This document shows, piece by piece, positions 8,639-17,449 of a stretch of DNA of 64,000 nt; positions within the stretch are counted from its first letter, which is position 1, and each line of letters opens with the position of its first letter. The notes beneath the pieces were generated by a model. That model ran no database searches and was not told the DNA's origin. It worked only from the letters and a program-made list of their open reading frames with translations. The position numbers were made by a program, and so were the translations under genes. The stretch spans positions 122,347 to 186,346 of the forward strand of contig CANNHN010000006.1 of assembly GCA_947504725.1 (NCBI GenBank), written 5' to 3'. The DNA is from Bacteroidota bacterium (GTDB lineage: Bacteria > Bacteroidota > Bacteroidia > 2-12-FULL-35-15).

Positions 8639-10108
8639 TTATTCACCTTTATGAAAAGGTAAATGTTTATGAAACTCTGGAGCAATTTTCATAAAATAAG
8701 ACAGGCCCAAATAAGTCGTACTGATTACAATTGTTTTTACAATCATCGAAACAATGGCACTATCCGTTTGAGGTAATAAGTTGGCTATTCCAAAAGAAAC
8801 TAAAATCACAGTAAGGATTTTCAAACTCGAGAAATCATAAGGTTGCATTTTGAAGAAAACAAGAATCATCACAAACTTCGCTACATTATAAATCACGGCC
8901 AACGCTCCTGTTGCCATTGCTGCTCCAACCATTCCATAAATTGGAATCAACCAGATATTCAAAATCAATGCTAAAATCATCAACACAATTAACAACACTG
9001 TTCCGTATACATATTTCGTAGAATTAAAAATAATGGAAGTATTTATTCCAGTCGACACATTTAAAAATGCTGCGCAACAAGAAATAATGGTAACGTTTGC
9101 ACCAACGTGGTATTCTTCCGGAAGCAGACTTAAAAGTTCATGAACATTACAAACAATTCCAACCAATAACAATCCACCCATCAACATCAAATATTTCACC
9201 GATTGGTAATATATTTTTTTAATGCTTTCTAAATCGTTATTGGCAAATCCTTGAGCCACTTTTGAATGTGAAATGCGCTCAAGTGAGTTTAACGGAATTT
9301 CAATAATCAGCGAAATGTATGCTGCAACGGCAAACACTCCTACGTACGATAAATCCCAGTATTTACCAATCAAAATGGCATCCAGATGTTTTAAACTTAA
9401 CGAAGCAACATTGGTAAGTGTCAAAAACAATCCATAGCCTATCAATTTATTTATGCCTACTCCTTTGAAATAATTTTTATCAATTTTTAGTGATGGTTTG
9501 TCGATGGCAAACAAATACAAGCACATCCAAATGGTTTGCAATAAATAACTAAATACAAACAAATAAATGAACTGTGATAAAGTAATCCATTCATAATAAT
9601 AGACTACGATTAAAATTATAAAAATAACTCTCGATAAAATGCCTTCTAAAAAAGTAATAATAGTTGTTTTGAAAAGCGAAGCTGAATAAGCATTCAAAGC
9701 CATATTTACTCCCATAATTGTTGCAAGTGGCAATAACAAATCAAAATAATAAGTAAACATAGGAGACTGATCAATGTATTGATGAACAATCACATTTTTG
9801 AATGAGTAAACTAGAATTGCGCAAATGATTGTTCCCAAAAGCGGAAACAACATCATGAAACCAAAATACCCGTGATGATTTTTTTCTTCGTTTCTAAAAA
9901 AAGGAAAAAATCGGGTGGTGATACTGCTAATTCCAAGTGGTAAAATAGTAGAAAGTAAACTCGCTGCAGCTATTAATATTCTTGTTAAACCAAGCTCTTC
10001 TGCTTTTAGCAAATTTGGTTGAATAAACATTAAGCTTACAAATCCAATAGCAACACCTAAATAGGTAATGAGTGCATTTTGAATTCCTTGCTTTTTAATC
10101 GTGCTCAA
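8639..10108 (-). CDS. Polysaccharide flippase (Wzx/MATE-like)
   Basis: This is a 489-residue integral membrane protein with about 12-14 hydrophobic segments and the polysaccharide-biosynthesis flippase layout. It should move lipid-linked sugar units across the inner membrane. It resembles the second flippase at 26.6-28.1 kb, for example TRFFPFFRNEEKNHHG here against NRFFPYFRNKEKGHHG there, so the two are paralogues. The start is TTG at 10106-10108: the frame upstream has no ATG before a stop. It is the last gene of a leftward set with a GT2 glycosyltransferase and an FkbM methyltransferase. Confidence 0.85.
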   Translation of the reverse strand: MSTIKKQGIQNALITYLGVAIGFVSLMFIQPNLLKAEELGLTRILIAAASLLSTILPLGISSITTRFFPFFRNEEKNHHGYFGFMMLFPLLGTIICAILVYSFKNVIVHQYIDQSPMFTYYFDLLLPLATIMGVNMALNAYSASLFKTTIITFLEGILSRVIFIILIVVYYYEWITLSQFIYLFVFSYLLQTIWMCLYLFAIDKPSLKIDKNYFKGVGINKLIGYGLFLTLTNVASLSLKHLDAILIGKYWDLSYVGVFAVAAYISLIIEIPLNSLERISHSKVAQGFANNDLESIKKIYYQSVKYLMLMGGLLLVGIVCNVHELLSLLPEEYHVGANVTIISCCAAFLNVSTGINTSIIFNSTKYVYGTVLLIVLMILALILNIWLIPIYGMVGAAMATGALAVIYNVAKFVMILVFFKMQPYDFSSLKILTVILVSFGIANLLPQTDSAIVSMIVKTIVISTTYLGLSYFMKIAPEFHKHLPFHKGE

Positions 10109-10159
10109 TGTTTTATTTTTTTATTTAAGTAACGAGTATTTTACTGTGAAATTGTGAGA

Positions 10160-10909
10160 CTAAGTCATCGACTTTTTAGAAACCTTGTGAAAAGGATATC
10201 TAAATAAAATATAAATGTGATTGAGTAGTGTTTGAAAAAAACCATAATGATTCGACATGATGCTAAAACGCTCGCCCAAGGCTACTTTTCTCCGTTTATT
10301 AGATGTTCCGCCTTCTAAAAATTTAGAAATGTAATTTTTGATATTCGTTATTTTAGACGATTTTTTCAAAACAGAAATTACCCAATCGATATCGGAGCTT
10401 ACCGAATAATCTAAATTATATTTTTCAGTCAACGAACGTTTTGCAATGAACGATTGATGCGATACACACATTCCGTATTTTAAACTTTTCCAATTCAATT
10501 GTCCAGGTGGAGATAATCTTCTGTCGCCCAGTACTTGTCCTTGCTCATTTACAACAGCTGTATTCCCATAATAAACATCCGCATCGCCAAAAGAAAAAAC
10601 AGATTTAATTGTTTCATTCGAATACAATTCATCCCCAGCATTTAAAAAAAGAACATAGTCACCAGTTGCTATTGCTAATCCTTTGTTCATTGCATCGTAA
10701 ATTCCATTATCCTTTCCGGATTGGATCACTGCTATTTGGTGTTGATATTTTTCGGCAATTTTTAATGTTCCATCCGAAGAAGCACCATCCATAATAATGT
10801 ATTCGATATTGGTATAGGATTGTGAAAGCACACTTTTAATGGTTCGTTCAATCAACGACTGACCATTATAAACAACAGTGATGATACTTATTTTAGGATT
10901 GAATTGCAT
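10160..10909 (-). CDS. Glycosyltransferase family 2 (WcaA/WcaE-like)
   Basis: This is a 249-residue cytoplasmic GT-A enzyme. The nucleotide-sugar site is recognisable from the SIITVVYNG strand near the start, the MDGASSDGT motif at about 41-49, and the LNAGDE motif (the DxD equivalent) near 90-95. The short length and the DNGIYDAMNKGLA segment are typical of the WcaE-like branch. It adds a sugar to a lipid-linked glycan; donor and acceptor cannot be told. Its ATG abuts the stop codon of the FkbM gene (10910) with no gap, which indicates translational coupling in a leftward operon that continues into the flippase. Confidence 0.88.
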   Translation of the reverse strand: MQFNPKISIITVVYNGQSLIERTIKSVLSQSYTNIEYIIMDGASSDGTLKIAEKYQHQIAVIQSGKDNGIYDAMNKGLAIATGDYVLFLNAGDELYSNETIKSVFSFGDADVYYGNTAVVNEQGQVLGDRRLSPPGQLNWKSLKYGMCVSHQSFIAKRSLTEKYNLDYSVSSDIDWVISVLKKSSKITNIKNYISKFLEGGTSNKRRKVALGERFSIMSNHYGFFQTLLNHIYILFRYPFHKVSKKSMT

Positions 10910-11638
10910 TTATTTTCTATAAAAAATGCCGTTACACTGTAACACTTTACCAGTTTTGTTATCTGTAAAAGCTGGAACAATGCTGGTTAAGACAAAACCT
11001 TTTTCTGTCATATACTCCAAAATTTGGGGCAATAACCAGGTTTGATTTTCGTACAAAGGAACCAAAGAGATTTCCATTTCAATGCCAGTTGCTTTTGCTA
11101 CCATTTCTCCTGCTCCTTTCAAAACTTCTTGTTCAAAGCCTTGCACATCAATCTTCAAAAAAATGTTTTTTGCATTACCAACGTAACCTGGACCAATTTC
11201 ATCCAAAGGAAAAACTTGTACTTTTTCCTTTCCAATAATTTTCGACTCCGGAGCACCGTCAATATGAGAATCCAACATATTCAGCAAAGTACTGCTTACT
11301 GAGTTTGCAGAAATATTAATCTCAATTTCTTCTTTTTTAGAACCAATAGCACAACGTGGAGCAACACTCCAATTGGGGAAACCATTGCTTTTTTTATTGA
11401 TGATAGCACGTGCAGACGACAAAGGCTCAAAAGAAACAACCTTGTGCTTGTAACCAGCATCCATAATGCCAGTAGCATATTGACCAACATTGGCTCCGAT
11501 ATCAAAAACCAAATCAATGTTGTAATGTTCAAAAAGTTTAATGCGTCTCAAATCCTCACTGGTAGCAGCATTGTACTTGCGGATTAAAATACCGAAATTT
11601 TGAAATATTTTTTTTGTTATGCGCTCTAAACTATTCAT
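10910..11638 (-). CDS. FkbM-family methyltransferase
   Basis: This 242-residue protein has the SAM-binding motif FDIGANVGQYA near residues 42-52, the VSFEPL strand about 25 residues on, and the FLKIDVQGFE motif of FkbM enzymes near 142-151. Members usually methylate a hydroxyl of a sugar or polyketide. Its position at the head of an operon with a GT2 enzyme and a flippase points to O-methylation of the surface glycan. The ATG at 11636-11638 is the first in frame. Confidence 0.85.
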   Translation of the reverse strand: MNSLERITKKIFQNFGILIRKYNAATSEDLRRIKLFEHYNIDLVFDIGANVGQYATGIMDAGYKHKVVSFEPLSSARAIINKKSNGFPNWSVAPRCAIGSKKEEIEINISANSVSSTLLNMLDSHIDGAPESKIIGKEKVQVFPLDEIGPGYVGNAKNIFLKIDVQGFEQEVLKGAGEMVAKATGIEMEISLVPLYENQTWLLPQILEYMTEKGFVLTSIVPAFTDNKTGKVLQCNGIFYRK

Positions 11639-11746
11639 TTTATCAAAAAAGTATTAGACTACAATATTAATGAATTTTAGGAAGGTTTGGGAATTTTAAC
11701 CCTTCTAAAGCAATTTTTAAAAGAAATCGGTAATGCATAATTTTAT

Positions 11747-11754
11747 TACATTTG
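11747..11754 (+). promoter_or_regulatory. -7 box TACATTTG before the DUF115-like gene
   Basis: TACATTTG fits TAnnTTTG and lies only six bases before the ATG at 11761, which would make the transcript nearly leaderless. No clear TTTG -33 element is seen, so this is a weak call. Confidence 0.35.
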
Positions 11755-11760
11755 TAATGC

Positions 11761-12633
11761 ATGTCGGCCGAAAAATCATATAAAGAAGCGAGTGGATTTA
11801 TTACACAATTTGCAAATACCTGCATTTCTGTTTTGAAGATACTGCTACGTTCTAAATTCGGAGTTCATTTACCAAAAGCTTCAGAAGAAACCTGTATTGT
11901 TCTAGGAAACGGTCCTTCACTCAACCAATCGTTTAAAAACCATCCCGATTTTTTTAAAAAGCATCCCTTAATTTGTGTGAACAGTTTTGCCGTAACCGAA
12001 AAATATGTAGAATTAAAGCCTAAATATTATGTGATGTTGGATCCAGGATTTTGGTTGGGCAGTGGTGATTTAGTGAATAACACCATCAACAGCATTCAAA
12101 CAAAAACAACTTGGGAGCTGCATTTACTTGTTCCGCCTGCTGCAAAAAAATCTATTTTGTTTCAACAGTTAGTAGAAAAAAACAAAAATATCAAAGCCAC
12201 TTATTTCAATTATACTGTTTTTAAGGGTTTCAAAAGCATTGCACATAGCTTTTATAAAAAGAATTTAGCCATGCCTCAAAGTCAAAATGTTGTGGTTGCT
12301 TCTATTTTTCTTGGTGTAAATATGGGATTCAAAAATGTTTATGTTGTGGGAGCTGATCATACTTGGCACGAACATTTGCATGTGGATGAAAACAATGTTG
12401 TTTGTGTAAAAAATGTACACTTTTATGAAAACGAGGAACAAATAAAATACACTCCATTTTATAAAGGCATCCATACAAAGGAAGTTTTTAGAATGGATGA
12501 AATACTGATCATTTTCGGGAAAACATTTTACGGATATGTCGCTTTGAATGAATATGCCGTTTCTCAAAACTGTACTATTTACAATGCAAGTGAAACATCA
12601 TTTATTGACGCATTTAAACGAATTAAACCTTAA
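11761..12633 (+). CDS. DUF115 / GT42-like protein, possible nonulosonic acid transferase
   Basis: This 290-residue protein has GNGPSL at 49-54 and CVNSFA near 72-77, then a conserved strand NVYVVGADHTW near residues 192-202. The set GNGPSL / N-x-F / G-x-D-x is shared by the DUF115 (MptE/Maf) fold and by GT42 sialyltransferases of the CstII type. Maf proteins attach pseudaminic or legionaminic acid to flagellin. No flagellar genes are present here, so a role in transferring the nonulosonic acid made next door to a glycan is only a hypothesis. It is followed three bases later by an acetyltransferase gene. The N-terminal 40 residues look like an amphipathic or membrane-associated helix. Confidence 0.6.
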   Translation: MSAEKSYKEASGFITQFANTCISVLKILLRSKFGVHLPKASEETCIVLGNGPSLNQSFKNHPDFFKKHPLICVNSFAVTEKYVELKPKYYVMLDPGFWLGSGDLVNNTINSIQTKTTWELHLLVPPAAKKSILFQQLVEKNKNIKATYFNYTVFKGFKSIAHSFYKKNLAMPQSQNVVVASIFLGVNMGFKNVYVVGADHTWHEHLHVDENNVVCVKNVHFYENEEQIKYTPFYKGIHTKEVFRMDEILIIFGKTFYGYVALNEYAVSQNCTIYNASETSFIDAFKRIKP

Positions 12634-12636
12634 GTC

Positions 12637-13317
12637 ATGCTAGCTATTTTCAACAATCCTTCTACTCATTGGCTCCGCTGGCTGTTTACGAAATGGAAGC
12701 TGGAGTTAAAATACCGAAAGCAAAAGTTGAAGTTGGAATACATGGTAGAAATCAACAATTGCACTTTCAATAATTACAATACCATTTACAAATATTCGCG
12801 TTTGCGTGATTCTTCGTTTGGAGATTTCAGTTATGCAGCACGCAATTGCCAAATTTACAATACCAAAGTAGGTAAATTCACCTGCATAGGCCCCAATGTA
12901 AACACTGGCATGGGTGCACATCCGTCCGCTGAATTTGTATCGAGCCACCCTCTTTTCTACTCCACACTAGGGCAAAGTTCTGGAATGGTAATCGTTGACA
13001 AAAATCTTTTTGATGAATTCCCTGAAACAACTATCGGTAACGATGTATGGATTGGAAACAATGTGACCATTAAATATGGTATAAACATTGGTCATGGTGC
13101 AATTATTGGCTCAGGAGCTGTTGTTACAAAAGACGTTGAACCTTATAGCATTGTTGGTGGAGTTCCAGCAAAAATCATCAAATATCGCTTTAGCCAGGAT
13201 GAAATAGAGTTCTTACTTGCTTTCAAATGGTGGGATAAAGACCTTGAATGGTTGAAAGCAAACAAAGAGAAGTTTCAAAATATTGGTGAATTTATGGCCC
13301 AAAACCCATTAAAATAA
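12637..13317 (+). CDS. CatB-related hexapeptide-repeat O-acetyltransferase
   Basis: This 226-residue protein has left-handed beta-helix repeats (YKYSRLRDSSFGDFSYAA and onward) and the xenobiotic acyltransferase signature: GVGVHPS-like sequence at GMGAHPSAEFVSSHP, then IGNDVWIGNNVTI and GHGAIIGSGAVVTKDV. Members transfer acetyl groups from acetyl-CoA to sugars. The GGVPAKIIKYRF end is typical. It is three bases downstream of the DUF115-like gene, so the two form an operon just ahead of the pse run, and it probably O-acetylates the surface glycan. Confidence 0.85.
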   Translation: MLAIFNNPSTHWLRWLFTKWKLELKYRKQKLKLEYMVEINNCTFNNYNTIYKYSRLRDSSFGDFSYAARNCQIYNTKVGKFTCIGPNVNTGMGAHPSAEFVSSHPLFYSTLGQSSGMVIVDKNLFDEFPETTIGNDVWIGNNVTIKYGINIGHGAIIGSGAVVTKDVEPYSIVGGVPAKIIKYRFSQDEIEFLLAFKWWDKDLEWLKANKEKFQNIGEFMAQNPLK

Positions 13318-13352
13318 AGGGCTTCACCCCCATTCACACATTCTTCAAAATC

Positions 13353-13384
13353 TTTGGTATTTCGCTAAACTCTGCTTAATTTTG
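13353..13384 (+). promoter_or_regulatory. Promoter of the pse gene run
   Basis: TTTG at 13353-13356 and TAATTTTG at 13377-13384 are spaced 20 bases apart, which matches the Bacteroidota consensus TTTG-N(about 19)-TAnnTTTG. The expected start of transcription is near 13391, giving a leader of about 18 bases before the pseB ATG at 13409. Confidence 0.6.
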
Positions 13385-13408
13385 GGACTTATTCGAAAAC
13401 CCTAAAAT

Positions 13409-14425
13409 ATGTTAGATTTAAACGGCAAATCAATCTTAATTACCGGAGGAACTGGATCATTAGGAAAACATTTAACTAAAAATATTCTCTCCAAATTTCC
13501 AAAAGTAAAACGCTTAGTCATTTTTTCAAGAGATGAACAAAAGCAATTTGAGATGGCTCAAGAATACCCTAATAATAAATATCCCGCAATTAGATATTTC
13601 ATAGGAGATGTTAGAGATTTTGAGCGTTTAAAAAAAGCATTTACCGAAATCGATTATGTAATTCATGCTGCAGCAATGAAACACGTTCCTATTGCTGAAT
13701 ACAATCCAATGGAATGCGTTAAAACAAATGTGCTTGGCGCTGAGAATGTCATCAATGCCTGTATGGAAATGGGAATAAAAAACGTTGTTGCTTTGTCGAC
13801 CGATAAAGCTGCTGCTCCTATCAACTTATATGGTGCTACCAAATTATGTTCTGATAAATTGTTTGTTGCTGCTAACAACATCAAAGGAAAAGCAGATATT
13901 AAATTTTCCGTAGTTCGTTATGGAAACGTAATGGGATCAAATGGTTCAGTAATTCCTTTCTTCTTGAAAAAGAAAAAAGAAGGTGTTTTGCCGATTACGG
14001 ATCCGAACATGACTCGTTTTAACATTTCATTACAAGGCGGTGTGGATATGGTTTTACATGCAATGGAAACCGCTTGGGGTGGAGAAATATTTGTTCCAAA
14101 AATTCCTTCTTACAAAATAACCGATGTTGCAAAAGCAATTGGTCCAAACTGCAAACACGAAGTAATCGGTATTCGTCCAGGAGAAAAAGTGCATGAAGAA
14201 ATGATTACTTCTTCCGATTCATTTTCAACTTATGATTTAGGAAAGTATTACGCAATACTTCCTCAAGTACCTAGCTTTAAACTCGAAGATTTTACAAAAC
14301 ATTTTAATGCAAAATTAGTTCCACAAGGATTTCAATACAACTCAGGTGAAAACAACGAATGGGTTGGTGTGGATGAAATAAGAAAACTAATAATTGAACA
14401 TGTTGATAGTACTTTTACTGCTTAG
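13409..14425 (+). CDS. pseB: PseB, UDP-N-acetylglucosamine 4,6-dehydratase (5-inverting)
   Basis: This is the first enzyme of pseudaminic acid synthesis; it turns UDP-GlcNAc into the 4-keto-6-deoxy L-arabino sugar. The 338-residue length is typical. Visible are the NADP motif GGTGSLG (13-19), the AAAMKHVP segment (88-94) of the PseB/FlaA1 group, the LSTDKA active-site acids (D132, K133), and the Y141-x-x-x-K145 pair in YGATK. A good promoter lies just upstream, and all genes to about 25.2 kb follow in the same direction, mostly with gaps under 40 bases. The aminotransferase PseC, which normally comes next in the pathway and often in the operon, is not here. Confidence 0.92.
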   Translation: MLDLNGKSILITGGTGSLGKHLTKNILSKFPKVKRLVIFSRDEQKQFEMAQEYPNNKYPAIRYFIGDVRDFERLKKAFTEIDYVIHAAAMKHVPIAEYNPMECVKTNVLGAENVINACMEMGIKNVVALSTDKAAAPINLYGATKLCSDKLFVAANNIKGKADIKFSVVRYGNVMGSNGSVIPFFLKKKKEGVLPITDPNMTRFNISLQGGVDMVLHAMETAWGGEIFVPKIPSYKITDVAKAIGPNCKHEVIGIRPGEKVHEEMITSSDSFSTYDLGKYYAILPQVPSFKLEDFTKHFNAKLVPQGFQYNSGENNEWVGVDEIRKLIIEHVDSTFTA

Positions 14426-14462
14426 TCTTAAATAGAATAAAATAATTCAATAAAAATTTCAA

Positions 14463-15107
14463 ATGATAAAAACAGAACAAATAGATTTTTGGGCAGGAGA
14501 ATTTGGTAAAGAATATACCGACCGCACTTCACGCACACATGAAGAATGGAATAAAACCTATATGGAAATGTGGGGCATTACAAAAATTGACATGAACAAG
14601 GCATTTATTGGTCATTTGCCTAAAGACATAAAAATTTTAGAAGTAGGATGTAATACCGGAATGCAATTAAATGGCTTACAAACCATGGGCTTTCAAAACC
14701 TCTATGGTATTGAGCTACAGCCATACGCAGCCGAAGAAGCAAAAAAATACACTAAGGATGTAAACATCGTTTGTGGGTCGGGATTTGATTTGCCTTTTAA
14801 AGACAAGTATTTTGACATCGTTTGTACCAATGGCGTTCTAATTCATATTTCACCAAATGACATTTCATTAATTATGGCTGAAATGTATCGTTGCTCAAAA
14901 AAATACATTTGGGGGTTTGAATATTTTGCTGAGAAAACAACAGAAATTAATTATCGTGGACACAACAACCGTTTATGGAAATCGGATTTCGCTAAATTGT
15001 TTATGACTCAGTTTCCAGATTTAAAACTGGTAAAAAAAGAAATGTATCCATACGTTGACAATCCATCAAATGTGGATTGTATGTTTTTATTGGAAAAAAA
15101 TAATTAA
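14463..15107 (+). CDS. Pseudaminic acid biosynthesis-associated methyltransferase
   Basis: This 214-residue class I SAM methyltransferase has EVGCNTGMQL at 60-69 as the SAM-binding loop and TNGVLIHISP at about 120. Its opening FWAGEFGKEYTDR matches the family of methylases that occurs only with pseudaminic acid genes (TIGR03587). The substrate is thought to be the nonulosonic acid or its precursor, but this is not established. It lies 37 bases after pseB. Confidence 0.85.
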   Translation: MIKTEQIDFWAGEFGKEYTDRTSRTHEEWNKTYMEMWGITKIDMNKAFIGHLPKDIKILEVGCNTGMQLNGLQTMGFQNLYGIELQPYAAEEAKKYTKDVNIVCGSGFDLPFKDKYFDIVCTNGVLIHISPNDISLIMAEMYRCSKKYIWGFEYFAEKTTEINYRGHNNRLWKSDFAKLFMTQFPDLKLVKKEMYPYVDNPSNVDCMFLLEKNN

Positions 15108-15118
15108 ACTAATTTATC

Positions 15119-15961
15119 ATGAGTATCAATTTAAACATCGACAAAGAAGCATTTGACAGAGATGGTTATTTGCTAATTAAAAATGTTTTCTCAAATGAAG
15201 AAATAGAACAAATGCGTAAGGATGCCTATGCATCTTTTGAAGAAGATAAAAAAAAGGGATTAACTTTTAAGCACCCTTCTAAAATGTCGAACGCAGTATA
15301 TGCAAAAGGAGATATTTTTAGTAAAGATTTATTACGTAAATATGTTTTAGATGACAGGATTTTATTTTTAGTAAAAAAAGTATTGGGTGCCGACCCTGTA
15401 TATTTTGGAGATAGCAATTATCATTTCGGAACAGGATTCAGAGGTTTTCACAGAGATAATGTAGATAGAACAGATCTAACTGCACCTGATTGGGATGGAG
15501 ATTATCCTATAGTTCGTTTAGCTATCTACATGCAAGATCACAAAAAATATAGTGGTGGTTTAAAAATTAGAGTGGGCTCACATAAAAACCCATCAGGAAA
15601 ACCTGTTTTTGTTGACAGCGAAGTAGGAGATGTAGCTATTTGGAGTTTAAGAACCATGCACAGTGGGAATGCTGTTCGTTTTAAATTTTTCAAAAACTTA
15701 ATGATTAATAAAGCTAGAAGAGAAGGTTGGATTCCGGCTTTTATGAAAAGAGATCAGCAAAAAGAAAGAGCTACTCTTTTTATGACATTCGGATTAAAAT
15801 CAAAACACTTGGACAGATATATTGAAAAACATGTATTAGGCAGAGATGATGTAAGAGGTTATTTACAAGCATCACGATTCGACCCCAAAGCATTTGAAGA
15901 AGCGAAGAAAAAAAACCTGGAAATATTAAAACTCGTGCCAGAATATGGTACGCTAGAATAA
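15119..15961 (+). CDS. Phytanoyl-CoA dioxygenase (PhyH) family protein
   Basis: This is a 280-residue non-haem Fe(II)/2-oxoglutarate oxygenase. The iron ligands appear as H111-x-D113 in FHRDN and H181 in TMHSGN. A GDSNYHFGTGFRGF segment precedes the first ligand. The family hydroxylates lipids, sugars and small metabolites. Inside a nonulosonic acid operon (11 bases after the methylase) it most likely hydroxylates a sugar or an acyl substituent on it, which is inference. Confidence 0.82.
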   Translation: MSINLNIDKEAFDRDGYLLIKNVFSNEEIEQMRKDAYASFEEDKKKGLTFKHPSKMSNAVYAKGDIFSKDLLRKYVLDDRILFLVKKVLGADPVYFGDSNYHFGTGFRGFHRDNVDRTDLTAPDWDGDYPIVRLAIYMQDHKKYSGGLKIRVGSHKNPSGKPVFVDSEVGDVAIWSLRTMHSGNAVRFKFFKNLMINKARREGWIPAFMKRDQQKERATLFMTFGLKSKHLDRYIEKHVLGRDDVRGYLQASRFDPKAFEEAKKKNLEILKLVPEYGTLE

Positions 15962-15966
15962 CATAA

Positions 15967-16662
15967 ATGGAATTCACTCTAAACAATACTCTAATTTTTA
16001 AAAGCATTGAAGCTGAAAGAGCTGAGAAAATGAGCAGTTTGTGCTCCGAATCAGCCCAGACAGAAAAACAATTTCTTGAACTACTCGCTCTTCACAATAG
16101 AAAAGAAAAAAACATTCTTGAAGCTCTTAACTACGCAAAGAACCTTAACTTTTCTAAGAATCACTTAAAATCAAGTTACTTAAGTCATCCTTTACGATTA
16201 GCATCTTACCTAATAAAAATAATACCTGATATTCATTCCGATTATATTGTAATCGCATTGCTTCACAATGTTCCAGAAACTACAGAAATAACCATTGAAG
16301 AATTAAAAACAACTTTCAATGAAACGATATCATCTGGGATAGACACATTGGTTATTGATAGAGCAGCACATTTTCCTAGCATTCAAAAAAACTATTACAA
16401 AGCCATTTTTTCAAAAGGAACTGCTTTGATAATGGTAAAGCTAATTGATAAAATAGACAATCTTTTTGTGCTGGGTTTAAATCCAGATGATGAAGTCCGC
16501 AAAAATTATATCCAAGAAATACGAGAAGAACTTTTACCATTTGCTTCAAACTATAATCCCTTACTAGGAAAGTATCTTGACGAACTATTAACAGATACAG
16601 CTCAGTTGGGCTATTCTGACGAACTTAAACAACAATTGGTAGCATATCAAAAAACAATATAA
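15967..16662 (+). CDS. SpoT-like HD-domain protein with an altered HD motif
   Basis: This 231-residue protein has the fold pattern of the ppGpp-hydrolase half of RelA/SpoT enzymes: SHPLRLASYL (H74), then LLHNVPE at 98-104, then MVKLIDKIDNL with D161, which equals the usual VKLADRLHN. The metal-binding pair His-Asp is His-Asn here (H100, N101), so the usual manganese-dependent hydrolysis may be lost or changed. No synthetase or ACT/TGS domain is present. Its place in the middle of a sugar operon (five bases after the PhyH gene, two before an SDR) suggests a nucleotide or phosphoester substrate linked to the pathway. The function is unknown. Confidence 0.72.
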   Translation: MEFTLNNTLIFKSIEAERAEKMSSLCSESAQTEKQFLELLALHNRKEKNILEALNYAKNLNFSKNHLKSSYLSHPLRLASYLIKIIPDIHSDYIVIALLHNVPETTEITIEELKTTFNETISSGIDTLVIDRAAHFPSIQKNYYKAIFSKGTALIMVKLIDKIDNLFVLGLNPDDEVRKNYIQEIREELLPFASNYNPLLGKYLDELLTDTAQLGYSDELKQQLVAYQKTI

Positions 16663-16664
16663 CC

Positions 16665-17444
16665 ATGACAAAAAAAGTTGCACTTATTGGAGGGTCATCC
16701 GCTGGAATTGGAAAAGCAATTGCTCTCGGACTAATTGAAAAAGGAGTTGAGGTTATTATTACAGGAAGAACAGCTCGTTTAAATGGAACGAAAGAAGAAT
16801 TACAAAAACTTTTTCCATCTGCAAAAATTCATGCTATCAACACCGATTATTCTTCAGCAGATTCTATTCAGAATTTAATTCAAACAATTAATGCTCTTTC
16901 GCTTCAACCCAATATTCTAGTTTTAAATTCAGGTGGACCTAATCCAGGAACATTTGAAGATATTTCTTTGGAAGACTGGGACATTAACTACCAGCAGCAA
17001 TTTAAAAGCTCAATGATGTTAATGAAAGCATTTGTTCCAGCAATGCAAAAAAGTAACTGGGGAAGAATCATAAACATTAGTTCTACAATTGCAATAGAAC
17101 CAACTCCAGGAATGATACTCTCAGCTAGCTTTAGAGCTATGCTAATTAACGCCCTAAAATCAACCGCTCTTCAAATTGCAAAAGACGGAATTACAATCAA
17201 CACCCTTTGTCCTGGAGCCGTTATGACCGACCGATTGATTAGTTTATTTCAGAAACAAGCAGATAGCACTGGCAAAACATTGGATGAAACAATCAAAAAT
17301 GTAGGAACAACTATCCCTATTCAACGAATTGCTTCCCCTAAAGATTTTGCACATTTAGCAATTTTTCTGGCTAGTGAAGAAGCAAACTATATAACAGGAA
17401 CAGTTATCCCTGTTGATGGCGGACTTGTTAAAAAAAGTTTTTAG
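16665..17444 (+). CDS. SDR oxidoreductase lacking the usual Tyr-Lys pair
   Basis: This 259-residue Rossmann protein has the cofactor motif GGSSAGIG (9-16) and the ISS serine (S139-S140). Where SDR enzymes normally have YxxxK, this one reads LSASFR (152-157), so the tyrosine position is L152 and the lysine position F156. The C-terminal ITGTVIPVDGG motif is normal. A small SDR branch with S/R in place of YxxxK exists, but its reactions are poorly known. It could be a keto-sugar reductase or a protein that binds NAD(P) without the standard chemistry. Confidence 0.75.
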   Translation: MTKKVALIGGSSAGIGKAIALGLIEKGVEVIITGRTARLNGTKEELQKLFPSAKIHAINTDYSSADSIQNLIQTINALSLQPNILVLNSGGPNPGTFEDISLEDWDINYQQQFKSSMMLMKAFVPAMQKSNWGRIINISSTIAIEPTPGMILSASFRAMLINALKSTALQIAKDGITINTLCPGAVMTDRLISLFQKQADSTGKTLDETIKNVGTTIPIQRIASPKDFAHLAIFLASEEANYITGTVIPVDGGLVKKSF

Positions 17445-17449
17445 ATCTA

